A stretch of DNA of 64,000 nt from Sinanaerobacter chloroacetimidivorans (GCF_018128545.1 NZ_JAGSND010000010.1:1-64000); one strand, 5' to 3'. Positions 32,115 through 41,882 are shown, counted from the first letter of the stretch. Translations and numbers: made by a program. The notes: a model not told the origin generated them from the letters alone.

Positions 32115-33764
32115 ATGGCTGAAAATTACATACTGGAATATTGGGACAAGATACAAAGTGATGAAGTTATTGTATCAAAAAGAATAAAGCAATTATATGA
32201 GAAGGTGGTAACGGAACTAGAGAATCCGAAACCGCCTTTTATATTTGATATTGAACTTGCAACCAGACCCATAACTTTTATTGAAACTTTCTGTAAAAAC
32301 AGTAAGGGACAATGGAGTGGAAAACAGATTCAGCTTTTACTCTGGCAGAAGGCAATGATACAGGTTATTTATGGTTTTGTACATTGTGAAACGAAGCTGA
32401 GAAGGGCAAGAGAGATATTTATAATTTGCGGTCGGAAAAATGGAAAGAGCGTTCTTACTTCTGGATTGGGTTTATATGGAATGATGGAAGAGGATGGAGC
32501 ACAGGTCGCTTGTATTTCTACCAAAAAAGATGCTGCAATGATTGTATTTAATGAAGCTCTGAATATGGTTAGACAGTCCCCTAATCTAAATAAACACATT
32601 AGAAAAAGAAAATCTGATATGTATATGGAAAGCACTTTTTCTAATTTTGTGCCACTTTCAAGCAAGTCAAATACTCTTGACGGATTAAATGTAAGTCTTG
32701 GAATAGCTGATGAAGTTGCAGCTATACGGGACAGAGATACATATGATGTTATATATCAGTCTCAAAGTTCAAGACAGCAGCCTATGATGTTTAGCATAAG
32801 CACAGCAGGGTTTATCAGGGAAGGTTTGTTTGATGCACAGTATAAATATGGTTGTGATGTTCTGGATGGAATTATTATTAATGATTCTTTCCTTTCGTTC
32901 TTTTATGAGTTGGATGATAAAGCGGAAATTGATAATCCTGATTGTTGGGGAAAAGCAAATCCTTCACTTGGAGTAATTAAGTCTTTTGATGATCTGAAAG
33001 CAAATGTTGAAAAAGCTAAAGTCGATTCCACGTTTATGCCTACAGTTATTACAAAGGACTTTAATATTAGAGAAACTGTTGCCGGAAGTTGGTTGACTTT
33101 TGCAGACCTTAATAATACAAGTACTTATGATATTGCAGATTTCAAAGGATCATATTGTATAGGCGGTGTTGATCTTTCTGAAGTTGGAGATCTGACTTGT
33201 GCAACTATTATAATGATGAAGCGTAATAATCCTATGAAGTATGTCCACCAGATGTACTTTATTCCAGAAGAAGCAGCATTTAATAAAATCAAATCCGATA
33301 AAGTACCTTATGATATTTGGAGAGATAAAGGTTATATTACTTTCTGCAAAGGTAATAAGGTTAATACTTCTGATGTGACCAAATGGTTTAATGAAACCGT
33401 AATCAAGCAATATGGGATTATTCCAATCAATATAGGTTATGACTGGGCAATGAGTAGCCTTTGGCAAGAGGAAATGAAGGCTCATGGATTCAAGCTGTCT
33501 TCTGTAAGGCAGGGTTTTATTTCTGTATCTCCAATAATGAGAGAAATGGAACTGGATTTTAAATCTAAGCTGATAAATTATAATGATAACCCTGCGCTAA
33601 AGTGGTGCCTCTCTAATACTCAAGTCATAACAGATCCAGCCGGAAACATTAAGTTTGATAAGCGTAAAAATAAACATATGCGTAATGATGGAATGACAAG
33701 CTTATATACTGCTTATAAAGTTCTGATAGATAATTATCGGGACTTTTTAAATATGATCAAATAA
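32115..33764 (+). CDS. terL: Terminase large subunit
   Basis: 549 residues. ATPase: Walker A GRKNGKS (106-112), Walker B region LGIADEVAAI. Nuclease: VGGVDLSEVGDLT with the first catalytic Asp, and a later acidic GYDWAMSSLW. It translocates phage DNA into the prohead and cuts it. Full length for the HK97/phi-type TerL, no breaks. AGGTAGGTGA supports the start. Confidence 0.95.
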   Translation: MAENYILEYWDKIQSDEVIVSKRIKQLYEKVVTELENPKPPFIFDIELATRPITFIETFCKNSKGQWSGKQIQLLLWQKAMIQVIYGFVHCETKLRRAREIFIICGRKNGKSVLTSGLGLYGMMEEDGAQVACISTKKDAAMIVFNEALNMVRQSPNLNKHIRKRKSDMYMESTFSNFVPLSSKSNTLDGLNVSLGIADEVAAIRDRDTYDVIYQSQSSRQQPMMFSISTAGFIREGLFDAQYKYGCDVLDGIIINDSFLSFFYELDDKAEIDNPDCWGKANPSLGVIKSFDDLKANVEKAKVDSTFMPTVITKDFNIRETVAGSWLTFADLNNTSTYDIADFKGSYCIGGVDLSEVGDLTCATIIMMKRNNPMKYVHQMYFIPEEAAFNKIKSDKVPYDIWRDKGYITFCKGNKVNTSDVTKWFNETVIKQYGIIPINIGYDWAMSSLWQEEMKAHGFKLSSVRQGFISVSPIMREMELDFKSKLINYNDNPALKWCLSNTQVITDPAGNIKFDKRKNKHMRNDGMTSLYTAYKVLIDNYRDFLNMIK

Positions 33765-33783
33765 GGAAAGGAGGTAGGGCGAA

Positions 33784-35004
33784 ATAGAAAAACGAAGTAT
33801 ATTTAATAAATGGTTTGGTGCAAAGGAAAATGACACAAGTAAAGATAACAAGCAGTATACGGCTGTAAAAATGCTTAACGGTTACAATAATCGAATTACA
33901 AGCTTCAATGGCGGTATTTATGATGATGATACTGTTAGAGCTTGCGTTGATGCAATTGCTCGTCATTTTGCAAAGATGAAACCAACCCATAAATTGAAGA
34001 ATGTAGAGCAATCGAGCAATTTAAATAAACTGTTATCTTTAAGACCTAATACCGAAATGTCTTCATATGATTTTTTGTACAAAATCTGTACAAATCTGTA
34101 TATAGAAAATAATGCGTATATCTATATTCGAAGAGATTCTTTTGGCAACATTATAGGGCTTTACCCTGTTTTATATAATCAGGCAGAGTTGATTGAGGAT
34201 AGACTAGGGAATTTTTATCTGAGGTTTAATTTTAGCGGTAGTCAGACTATAACGGAAAGCATTGAAAATATTATTGTTCTGAGAAAGCACTTCTATAAAA
34301 ATGACTTCTATGGTGAAAGCAATCATCAGACGTTGAATCCGGTTATTAATCTTTTATATACCATTAATCAAGGTATAATTCAGGCTGTGAAAACATCGGG
34401 ATTAATCCGAGGCATATTGAAATTAGTTGGGATGTTGCAGGGTGATGATAAAACCGAATTAAAGAAACAGTTTGAAGAAGACTATTTATCTGCACAAAAT
34501 AGTGGTGGTATTGCCGTTACGGATGATAGATCAACATACATACCAATTGAAAGTAAACCGATTTTAGTAGATGACAAAAATACAGCTCTTGCAAAAGATA
34601 AAGTATATACCTATTTTGGGGTATCTGAAGGAATTGTTAAAGGAAAATATACAGAGGATGAATGGCAGAGTTTCTACGAATCTGTACTGGAACCGCTGGC
34701 AATTTCCTTCAGTCAAGAATTCACTGCTAAGATATTTACTCAGAGAGAAATTGACTTTGGGAATACCGTTGTGTTTATTGCAGACAGACTTTCTTATATG
34801 AATACGAAATCCAAAATTGATATGATCGTAGCGGTCAAGGAGCTGGGGGTTCTTAATAAAGGTCAACTTGCAGAGATACTTAATCTTTCACCGCCGCCGG
34901 ATGCAGAGGAATATTTACAATCGCTAAACTATATAAACTCAAAGATTGCAAATCAATATCAGCTCAATAACGGAAAGGAAGGTGAAAAAGTAGATGGAGA
35001 ATAA
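33784..35004 (+). CDS. HK97-family portal protein, start codon ATA
   Basis: About 406 residues if read from ATA 33784 (EKRSIFNKWFG is the usual portal N-terminus). A perfect AAAGGAGGT ends 8 bases upstream, yet the codon at that place is ATA. The first ATG, 33871, lies 29 codons downstream without a ribosome site. Body motifs fit HK97-type portals (VDAIARHFAKM, NAYIYIRRD, RGILKLVG). The dodecameric portal ring is the DNA channel of the capsid. Confidence 0.88.
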   Translation: MEKRSIFNKWFGAKENDTSKDNKQYTAVKMLNGYNNRITSFNGGIYDDDTVRACVDAIARHFAKMKPTHKLKNVEQSSNLNKLLSLRPNTEMSSYDFLYKICTNLYIENNAYIYIRRDSFGNIIGLYPVLYNQAELIEDRLGNFYLRFNFSGSQTITESIENIIVLRKHFYKNDFYGESNHQTLNPVINLLYTINQGIIQAVKTSGLIRGILKLVGMLQGDDKTELKKQFEEDYLSAQNSGGIAVTDDRSTYIPIESKPILVDDKNTALAKDKVYTYFGVSEGIVKGKYTEDEWQSFYESVLEPLAISFSQEFTAKIFTQREIDFGNTVVFIADRLSYMNTKSKIDMIVAVKELGVLNKGQLAEILNLSPPPDAEEYLQSLNYINSKIANQYQLNNGKEGEKVDGE

Positions 35005-35641
35005 ATTTAGTATGATAGGTTCAAAGGAATGCAGAGCGTTTGCAATGCCTGACTTAATCGTGCAGCCGGAAGGCAATGTAATTGAAGGTCATGCAGCCGT
35101 ATTTAACCAGGTTGCCAATATTGGCGGTTGGTTCAATGAAGTTATTGAAAGAGGTGCATTTGATAAAACAGATTTTACTGATGTATTATTTAGCATAAAC
35201 CATGATTTATCTAAAATACCACTTGCAAGAAGCCGAAACAATAACGAAAACAGCACCTTGTTTTTAAAGATAGATGAAGAGGGATTATATTCAAGGGCTT
35301 CACTCGACACGGATAATAATACGGAAGCAAAAGCTTTATATAGTGCAGTCGAAAGGAAGGATATCACAGGAATGTCCTTCATTTTTTATGTTCGGGATGA
35401 AGTTTGGGAAGATTTAGATACTGATATGCCAACTAGAAGAATTACAGATATTGCAAAGGTTATAGAAATATCTGCGGTAAATTTTCCGGCATATCCACAA
35501 ACGGATATAAATAGCCGTTCTGAATCGCTGGATAGCGTGAGAGAAAAGCTGGACAGCTTAAAGGCAGATTATATAAACAAACAAAATGCTCTGGCTTTGG
35601 AGCAAAGAAAAAAAGAAATCATTTTAAAAACATTTATGTAA
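34994..35641 (+). CDS. HK97-family prohead protease (S78)
   Basis: 215 residues; overlaps the portal stop. Catalytic-type segments: GHAAVFNQ start of fold, FSINHD with the active His, and DITGMSFIF with the active Ser; IEISAVNFPAYPQT follows. It trims the capsid delta domain and itself during maturation. The C-terminal helix may act as scaffold. Confidence 0.92.
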   Translation: MENKFSMIGSKECRAFAMPDLIVQPEGNVIEGHAAVFNQVANIGGWFNEVIERGAFDKTDFTDVLFSINHDLSKIPLARSRNNNENSTLFLKIDEEGLYSRASLDTDNNTEAKALYSAVERKDITGMSFIFYVRDEVWEDLDTDMPTRRITDIAKVIEISAVNFPAYPQTDINSRSESLDSVREKLDSLKADYINKQNALALEQRKKEIILKTFM

Positions 35642-35660
35642 AAGGAGATTATTAAACATT

Positions 35661-36788
35661 ATGGATAAAAACACAGAAAGATTATTTGAAATCAACAAGA
35701 GAAAGGCTGAAATAAGGAGCCTTATTGAAGAAAACAAGGCAGAAAATTTGGATGAAATTGAAGCTGAATTGAGAAGTCTTGATACTGAATATGCAAATAT
35801 TGAACAGAGAATGAAATTAATTGATGGTATCGTTGTTAAAAAGCCTGAAGGAGATAAGAGTATGGAAACAAGAGAATTTACAATTGAAAGTGCTGAATAT
35901 AGAAGTGCGTTTCTAAACAAATTGAGAGGGGTAGAACTTAATGAAGCTGAAAAGCGTGCATTTACTACAGCCGTTGGTAGTGCAGAAGCGGTTATTCCGA
36001 CAATAACACAGAATAAGATCGTAGAAGTAATTAAACAGCATGCTCCATTGTTGGCAGAAATTAATCTGCTTCAAGTACCAGGCGGCGTAAGAGTTCCTGT
36101 TGAAGATGTTGTTGATGCAGCTATTACACATGCAGAAAATGCTACTATCACAGCTTCAGGCGATACACTTACATATGTTGATTTATTCGGATATGAAGTA
36201 ACAAAATTGTTGCAGATTTCTAAATCCGTTATGAAGATGTCAGTAGATGCATTTGAGACATGGCTTGCTAATAATCTTGGTAAATCTTTGGCATCAAAGA
36301 TCACTTTTTTAATTATTAGCGGTACTGGCTCTGGTGAAGCAGAAGGAATTGATGAAATTACTTGGGATGCAACTAATTCTGTAACTGTTGCTTTGGCTGG
36401 TTCTTTGACAAATACTAATGTAACAACTTTAATCGGATTGCTTGCAGGTGGATATGATGCAAATGCTAAATTCTTAATGAGTAAGAAAACACTGTTTACA
36501 GATTTCATGCCATTAAAAGATGCATCTAAAAATGATCTGGTTACCCGTGAAGGTTCTAATTACTTTATTTACGGATATCCAGTAATGCTTGACGAACGTA
36601 TCACATTGCATGAAGCTATTTTAGGTGATTTCATGGCTGGATATTATGGGAATATGCCTGAAGATGTTAATGTGACTACAGCTTTTGATATTGATACTAA
36701 TAGTTATAAGTATCTTGGTGCAGGGATGTTTGATGGCAAGGTTGCATTAACTGGAGCATTCGTTAAGCTGATTAAAGCTACTGCTTAA
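35661..36788 (+). CDS. HK97-fold major capsid protein
   Basis: 375 residues. The first 70 residues are a charged coiled-coil delta/scaffold domain (ENKAENLDEIEAELRSLDTE). Then comes the HK97 fold with VIPTITQNKIVEVIKQHAPL, the GVRVPVEDVVDAAITHAE region and a C-terminal strand EAILGDFMAGYYGN. Expected to be cut after the delta domain by the S78 protease. Confidence 0.93.
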   Translation: MDKNTERLFEINKRKAEIRSLIEENKAENLDEIEAELRSLDTEYANIEQRMKLIDGIVVKKPEGDKSMETREFTIESAEYRSAFLNKLRGVELNEAEKRAFTTAVGSAEAVIPTITQNKIVEVIKQHAPLLAEINLLQVPGGVRVPVEDVVDAAITHAENATITASGDTLTYVDLFGYEVTKLLQISKSVMKMSVDAFETWLANNLGKSLASKITFLIISGTGSGEAEGIDEITWDATNSVTVALAGSLTNTNVTTLIGLLAGGYDANAKFLMSKKTLFTDFMPLKDASKNDLVTREGSNYFIYGYPVMLDERITLHEAILGDFMAGYYGNMPEDVNVTTAFDIDTNSYKYLGAGMFDGKVALTGAFVKLIKATA

Positions 36789-36800
36789 TAAGGTGATATC

Positions 36801-37106
36801 ATGGCTATTCTTGATATCGTAAAAACCAGTTTGCGTATATCAATCTTTAACACAGATTTTAATGATGAGATCAATAATTTGATTGAAGAGTGTCAAGATG
36901 ATTTAGGGGCATCGGGTATTAATCCCGATGCTCTTTTAAATATTGATACTGACGGTAATTTGCGAAGGGTGATAACTCTTTATTGTAAAGCCTTCTTTGG
37001 GTTGGAAAACCCAGATAAGGATTGGTATTTGAACCAATATAACAATAAAAAAGCTGAAATGTTGAATCAAATTACTCAGTATGGGGTAGGTGATACGAGT
37101 GTTTAA
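36801..37106 (+). CDS. Head-tail connector (gp6-like)
   Basis: 101 residues: DIVKTSLRISIFNTDFNDEI, then a long helix and CKAFFGLENPDKDWYLNQYN, the pattern of HK97 gp6/SPP1 gp15 adaptors that extend the portal. AAGGTGA precedes the ATG. Confidence 0.82.
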   Translation: MAILDIVKTSLRISIFNTDFNDEINNLIEECQDDLGASGINPDALLNIDTDGNLRRVITLYCKAFFGLENPDKDWYLNQYNNKKAEMLNQITQYGVGDTSV

Positions 37107-37401
37107 TAAGATAATCCAGTTAATAAGTATTATCTATTCAAAAGATAGCATTGGACAACAAATTAAAGATTACTCTTATCGGAAAGTATATGCAAAGCAA
37201 AAAAGCATTCCTCAGTCTGAATTCTTTAGTGCAGGACAAACAGATATAAAACCGTCAACTGTTTTTATTATTAGGACAGGAGAATATAAAGGCGAAACGA
37301 TGCTTTTATATAACGGTGTTAAATATTCAATATATCGTGTTTATAATACTAAAAATGAAATGACAGAGATTTATTGTGAAGTACGTAAGGGTGATAAATA
37401 A
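37099..37401 (+). CDS. Head-closure protein (head-tail joining)
   Basis: 100 residues from GTG 37099 (an upstream GTG at 37090 is also in frame). Beta-barrel pattern KVYAKQKSIPQSEFFSAG and YKGETMLLYNGVKYSIYRVY matches SPP1 gp16/HK97 gp7-type stoppers. Overlaps both neighbours. Confidence 0.75.
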   Translation: MFNKIIQLISIIYSKDSIGQQIKDYSYRKVYAKQKSIPQSEFFSAGQTDIKPSTVFIIRTGEYKGETMLLYNGVKYSIYRVYNTKNEMTEIYCEVRKGDK

Positions 37402-37802
37402 TGAAATGTACGATAGACAATTTTTCTGGCCTTATTGCTTCTGAACTAGCAAAATATAATAAACAGGTGACTGAATCGGTTAAGGAGATCATTACAGAGG
37501 AAGCCAACCAGCTTGTAGAAAATATAGGTAATGATTCTCCAAAACGGAGCAGAAAGATAAAGAACCGTGTGCTAAATCGTTATTCTAAAAATTGGACTGC
37601 TAAAAAGCAGTTTGAGAATAGCCTAAATATTTCTTACACGGTTTACAATAAATCAGACCCACAGCTTACCCATTTGTTAGAGAATGGTTTTGCTACAAGG
37701 GATGGTGGTAGGGTTGAAGGACAAAAGCATATCGAACCAAATGAAGAAAAAATGATCGAGTCTCTTCAGGAAAAAATTGAAAAGGCGGTTGGTGAGATAT
37801 GA
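37401..37802 (+). CDS. HK97 gp10-like tail-completion protein
   Basis: 133 residues: helix VKEIITEEANQLVENI, SPKRSRKIKNR, then LTHLLENGFATRDGGRVEGQ and KHIEP, the hallmark of the HK97-gp10/HNH-like head-tail family. Its stop codon overlaps the next start (ATGA). Confidence 0.88.
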   Translation: MKCTIDNFSGLIASELAKYNKQVTESVKEIITEEANQLVENIGNDSPKRSRKIKNRVLNRYSKNWTAKKQFENSLNISYTVYNKSDPQLTHLLENGFATRDGGRVEGQKHIEPNEEKMIESLQEKIEKAVGEI

Positions 37803-38122
37803 CACAACCAGAATTTTATAATCTGATTCAATCAGCTGGATATCCTGTAGTTTATCACAGCTTTAAAGCCAGTGAAGAAGATCCAACTAAACCACCATAT
37901 ATTATATATTTGATAACTGGAAGCAATAACATAGGGGCAGATAATAAGGTAAAGGTTAAAATAAATAAATATCGGGTGGAGTTATACACCAGTAAAAAGG
38001 ATTTGGAAGCAGAACAATCACTAGAAAATGTGTTTGATAATGCTTCCATTTTTTATGACAAAGTTGAGGTTTACATTGATACAGAATCAATGTTGCAAAT
38101 AATTTATGAAGTAGAAATTTAA
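37799..38122 (+). CDS. Tail terminator/minor tail protein
   Basis: 107 residues; strands PYIIYLITGSNNIGADNK and KYRVELYTSKKDLEAEQSLE match the lambda gpU/phi13-type tail terminator fold that caps the tail tube. Confidence 0.78.
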   Translation: MTQPEFYNLIQSAGYPVVYHSFKASEEDPTKPPYIIYLITGSNNIGADNKVKVKINKYRVELYTSKKDLEAEQSLENVFDNASIFYDKVEVYIDTESMLQIIYEVEI

Positions 38123-38138
38123 AGGAGACATAAAATAG

Positions 38139-38710
38139 ATGAGTAATAAAATTAAGTACGGTTTAAGCAATGTCTATTATGCTTTGCTTACTGGAAGAGA
38201 TGCCATTACAGGCGTTATACATATGGTACACCAGTTGCACTTGAAGGAGCAGTGAATCTGTCACTAGAACCAGACGGTGAAATTATACCAGTCTATGCAG
38301 ATAATGTTGAAGCATTATCTCTAGTAAATAATAAGGGCTATACTGGAGAATTGGAATTGCTGATTGCTAATGATGCATTTAAAGCAGCGGTTTTAGGAGA
38401 AGAGCTCGTTAGTGGAGTGCAATTTGAAAACGCAGATGCAAAACCAAAAGAATTTGCTTTAGCGTTCCAGTTTGAAGGTGATGTAAATGAAAAACGCCAT
38501 TGGCTATATCGTTGTAAATGTTCAAGACCAAATATAGCATCAAGTACTAAAGGGGATAGTATTGAGCCAGTTAATGATACTTTAAGTATTACGGTAAGAC
38601 CGAGAATTGGCGATAAACTCGTTAAAGCATCAGTAGATAATACTACTGAAAATACAACGATTTATGCGAATTGGTTTAGCGAAGTATATGAAAAATCGAC
38701 AGAGGTGTAA
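38139..38710 (+). pseudogene. Major tail (tube) protein, frameshifted near the N-terminus
   Basis: ATG 38139 with AAAGGAG starts MSNKIKYGLSNVYYALLTGR, the usual tube N-terminus, but the frame soon stops. The rest (YTYGTPVALEGAVNLSLEPD, then a long intact body ending STEV) lies in the -1 frame from about 38216. One base has been lost around 38211-38216. The family is the phi13/TP901-1-type major tail protein, about 190 residues when whole. A GTG at 38252 could give only the truncated 152-residue body. Confidence 0.8.
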
Positions 38711-38713
38711 CAT

Positions 38714-39270
38714 ATGGAAAAAGTAATTAAAATAGATGGTCGTGATATCGTATTTAAATCAACAGGGGCAGCTCCTTTGAGATATAAAGCCCAGTTTAAA
38801 CGAGATTTCTTTGCTGACATTATGAAACTTGAAAAAGTTGTCAGTAAAGGTGATGAAGTAAATGTTGATTATTTGGATCTAGAAATTTTCTATAATATCG
38901 CTTGGGTGTTTGCGAAAACAGCAGACCCCACAATTAAAACACCTTTAGAGTGGCTGGATGATTTTAGCGTATTTCCCATCATGGATATATGCAAAGAACT
39001 TCAAGACCTGTTGATTAATTCGCTGGGAGTAACTAACTCCCCAAACTAGAATCCGATAGCCAGACAGAAGATGAATCCTTTACCACTGATATTTATATAT
39101 TACGTTGTAAACAGGTTGGTCTGTCTATCGGAGAATTGGATTACTTAACAATTGGAATGATATTTGATTTATTTGGGGCTTATATTGAAGATCAAAAAGA
39201 AAGTACAAATGAAAATAATAACCAACCAAAAGTAAAGAGAGCTACACAGGATGATTTTAATAAATTTTAA
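38714..39270 (+). CDS. Tail assembly chaperone with programmed -1 frameshift (G / GT type)
   Basis: The first frame (38714-39049, 111 residues) ends right after the heptamer C CCA AAC (39040-39046), a canonical X-XXY-YYZ slippery site. In the -1 frame translation continues for 74 residues (LESDSQTEDESFTTDIYILR, GELDYLTIGMIFDLFGAYIE, ending DDFNKF at 39270). This is the lambda G/GT arrangement between tube and tape-measure genes; the two products chaperone the tape measure. Confidence 0.85.
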
Positions 39271-39321
39271 TACTAGGCTGGGTATGGAAACATACCCTTT
39301 TTTATTGAAAAAGTGAGGTGA

Positions 39322-41568
39322 ATGGATACGGCAACTAAAGGGATAAAGGGCATCACGATTAATATTGGTGGTAATACTTCACCTTTGCAGAAAGCCTTAC
39401 AAGAGGTTAACACAAAAACAAAAGACCTATCAAGCGAATTAAAGCAAGTTGATAGACTGTTGAAATTAGATCCGAAAAATACGGAACTATTAGCTCAAAA
39501 GCAAAAGCTACTTGCAGATAGTGTTCAGGCATCAAAGGATAAACTATCACAGCTAAAGGATGCTCAAAAGCAAGTTGAACAGCAGTTCAAGGACGGTAAA
39601 ATTGGTGAAGAGCAATTTAGAGCCTTTCAAAGAGAAGTGCAATCTGCTGAACAGAATTTAAAGAGTTTAGAGGCTCAACTAAAAGAAACGAAGAAACCTT
39701 TAAAAGATTTGACAGATGGGCTTGATGGTTTTGGAAATAAAGCCACGGATATGGGCAAGAAATTAATGCCTGTTACTGGCGTAATTGCTGGTGTGGCTAC
39801 AGGGGCAGCTACTCTTGCAATTAATACAGGTAAAGCAGCCGATGATATAAATACATTAGCAAAGCAAACGGGATTGACAACTGAAGCAATTCAGAAATTT
39901 CAGTATGCGTCAGATATTATTGATGTCCCATTGGAAACCTTTACTGGATCACTTGCAAAGTTGACTAAAAATATGCAAAGTGCTAAAAATGGCAGCAAGA
40001 ATGTTGTATCTGCATTTGATGAATTAGGTATAAGCTTTCTTGATTCAAATGGGCAGCTTAGAAATAATCAAGATGTATTCTATGATGTGATTGATGCACT
40101 TGGTAAGATGGAGAATCAAACCCAACGTGATGCATTGGCAATGCAGATTTTTGGCAAATCGGCACAGGATTTAAACCCATTAATGTTGGGTGGTGCAGAC
40201 AGTCTTAAACAAATGGGGGAAGAAGCTGAAAAGGCAGGGCTTATTTTAAGTCAAGATGCTTTAGATGCAGCCAATGCCTTTAATGATGAACTGGATATTT
40301 TAAAAGCAACCGCTAAAGGGACATACAGTCAGCTTGGGGTTGAAATCGGTACAATGCTTATGCCATATTTAAAGAAATTATTAGAAACAATAAAAGTATT
40401 CATGACTTGGTTAAGAGGTCTTGATGCCGGAACTTTAAAAGTTATTGGTACAATTGCATTATTAGTGGTAGGAATTGCACCGCTATTAATAATAGTCGGT
40501 CAAGTGGCACTTGGTATCTCATCACTAATAACGCTTGGAACGACATTGACACCAATAATAGGAATGGCAACCACTGCATTTAAGGCTTTTAATTTAACCC
40601 TGTTAGCTAATCCAATAGGAATTTTAATTGCTTCCATTGTGGTATTAATAGCGATATTTGCACATCTTTGGAAAACCAACGAAGATTTTAGAAACTACTT
40701 TATAACAACTTGGACAAGTATAAAGGATTTCTTTACAGTTACACTTGATAGTTTAAGTAATATTGCCAAAGCGAAATTTGGCTTTATATTTGATAGCATA
40801 ATGTCTGTATTTAAAGCATTCAAGGCATTATTTCAGGGTGATTTTAAAGGTTTCCTTACTGGCATTTGGGATATGGCAGTTACATGGGCTAGCGGTTGGA
40901 GAAATTTAGGACAGAATATTGTATCTGGAGTTTGGCAAGGTATTCAGGACATGGCAAGTTGGTTTTATGAACAGATTAAAAGTTTCTTTTCCAGTGCCAT
41001 TTCATCAGCAATTTCTGCTGCGAAATCAGCTTTTACAGGGGGGGGCGGCAGCTCGTCCAGCGGTAGTAGTAGTGTTTCTTATAATAAGAATACTGACTAC
41101 CAGGCACTTATAAATGAAGCTAAAGCTAATGGTGCTCCAGCATCCGAAATCACAAAACTTGAAAAGCAAAGAGAAGCTAAGATTAAAGGTGAAGGTATTA
41201 CAAAATATGCTTCCGGTGGTGTTGTTGATTTTACTGGGTTAGCACAATTAGACGGTACAAAATTTAAATCAGAAACAATATTTAATTCTGGTGATAGTAA
41301 GAAATTGTATGATCTAATTCATAATATGCCTAGCTTAACATCATATTTTGCCAATTTGATGAAAAGCAGCATTGGAGCTATGAGACTAAATCTTAACGGA
41401 GGGAGTTCACAAAACAAAGTTACTATTCAGATGGGTGATATTATTGTACAGGGTAACGCAGACGAAATAACCTTGAATAAAATTAGACAAATTGCACAAA
41501 GTCAAGTTGATGCCTTAGATGGTGAAATTGCAACAGCGTTCAGGAATCTTGCTAGTGTTATGAGGTGA
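39322..41568 (+). CDS. Tape measure protein
   Basis: 748 residues. N-terminal Phi-29-like/TP901 region KGITINIGGNTSPLQKALQE, coiled coil to residue about 130, a TMP core (TEAIQKFQYASDIIDVPLET), two to three hydrophobic segments between about 370 and 450, and a Gly/Ser-rich tail. It sets tail length in siphophages. ATG 39322 is used here; ACG 39328 sits at the better ribosome spacing and exactly where homologues begin MATKGIKG. Confidence 0.92.
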   Translation: MDTATKGIKGITINIGGNTSPLQKALQEVNTKTKDLSSELKQVDRLLKLDPKNTELLAQKQKLLADSVQASKDKLSQLKDAQKQVEQQFKDGKIGEEQFRAFQREVQSAEQNLKSLEAQLKETKKPLKDLTDGLDGFGNKATDMGKKLMPVTGVIAGVATGAATLAINTGKAADDINTLAKQTGLTTEAIQKFQYASDIIDVPLETFTGSLAKLTKNMQSAKNGSKNVVSAFDELGISFLDSNGQLRNNQDVFYDVIDALGKMENQTQRDALAMQIFGKSAQDLNPLMLGGADSLKQMGEEAEKAGLILSQDALDAANAFNDELDILKATAKGTYSQLGVEIGTMLMPYLKKLLETIKVFMTWLRGLDAGTLKVIGTIALLVVGIAPLLIIVGQVALGISSLITLGTTLTPIIGMATTAFKAFNLTLLANPIGILIASIVVLIAIFAHLWKTNEDFRNYFITTWTSIKDFFTVTLDSLSNIAKAKFGFIFDSIMSVFKAFKALFQGDFKGFLTGIWDMAVTWASGWRNLGQNIVSGVWQGIQDMASWFYEQIKSFFSSAISSAISAAKSAFTGGGGSSSSGSSSVSYNKNTDYQALINEAKANGAPASEITKLEKQREAKIKGEGITKYASGGVVDFTGLAQLDGTKFKSETIFNSGDSKKLYDLIHNMPSLTSYFANLMKSSIGAMRLNLNGGSSQNKVTIQMGDIIVQGNADEITLNKIRQIAQSQVDALDGEIATAFRNLASVMR

Positions 41569-41572
41569 TATT

Positions 41573-41722
41573 ATGGGTGAGACAAAAAGAGCTATTGAGG
41601 AATATTTAACAGCGGTACTTAAAGAAATTAGTAATAAAAACGGAGATGACTCTAGCTGTTTAGCAAGCGCAATAATTCAGCAATTCCCAAATATGATGAT
41701 GCAGAAATTATATAAGAGGTAA
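41573..41722 (+). CDS. Small post-tape-measure protein A
   Basis: 49 residues: MGETKRAIEEYLTAVLKEIS, ending PNMMMQKLYKR. GAGGTG precedes the ATG. Paralogous to the next small gene over the first 16 residues. Confidence 0.6.
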   Translation: MGETKRAIEEYLTAVLKEISNKNGDDSSCLASAIIQQFPNMMMQKLYKR

Positions 41723-41741
41723 TAGGGTAAGGGGTGAAATT

Positions 41742-41882
41742 ATGAGCGAAGCCAAAAAGGCTATAGAGATATACTTAGCGTTATTACAAAGAAAATTGGA
41801 CACTATTCCTGAAAATGATAGTGATAGTTTTCTTCGTCAAATGAAAAATATAGTGGCAACAACAGGTAATATTCGGAGGTAA
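41742..41882 (+). CDS. Small post-tape-measure protein B
   Basis: 46 residues: MSEAKKAIEIYLALLQRKLD, ending ATTGNIRR. AAGGGGTGA precedes the ATG. A diverged duplicate of the preceding gene; both take the place where tail-tip genes would be expected. Confidence 0.6.
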   Translation: MSEAKKAIEIYLALLQRKLDTIPENDSDSFLRQMKNIVATTGNIRR

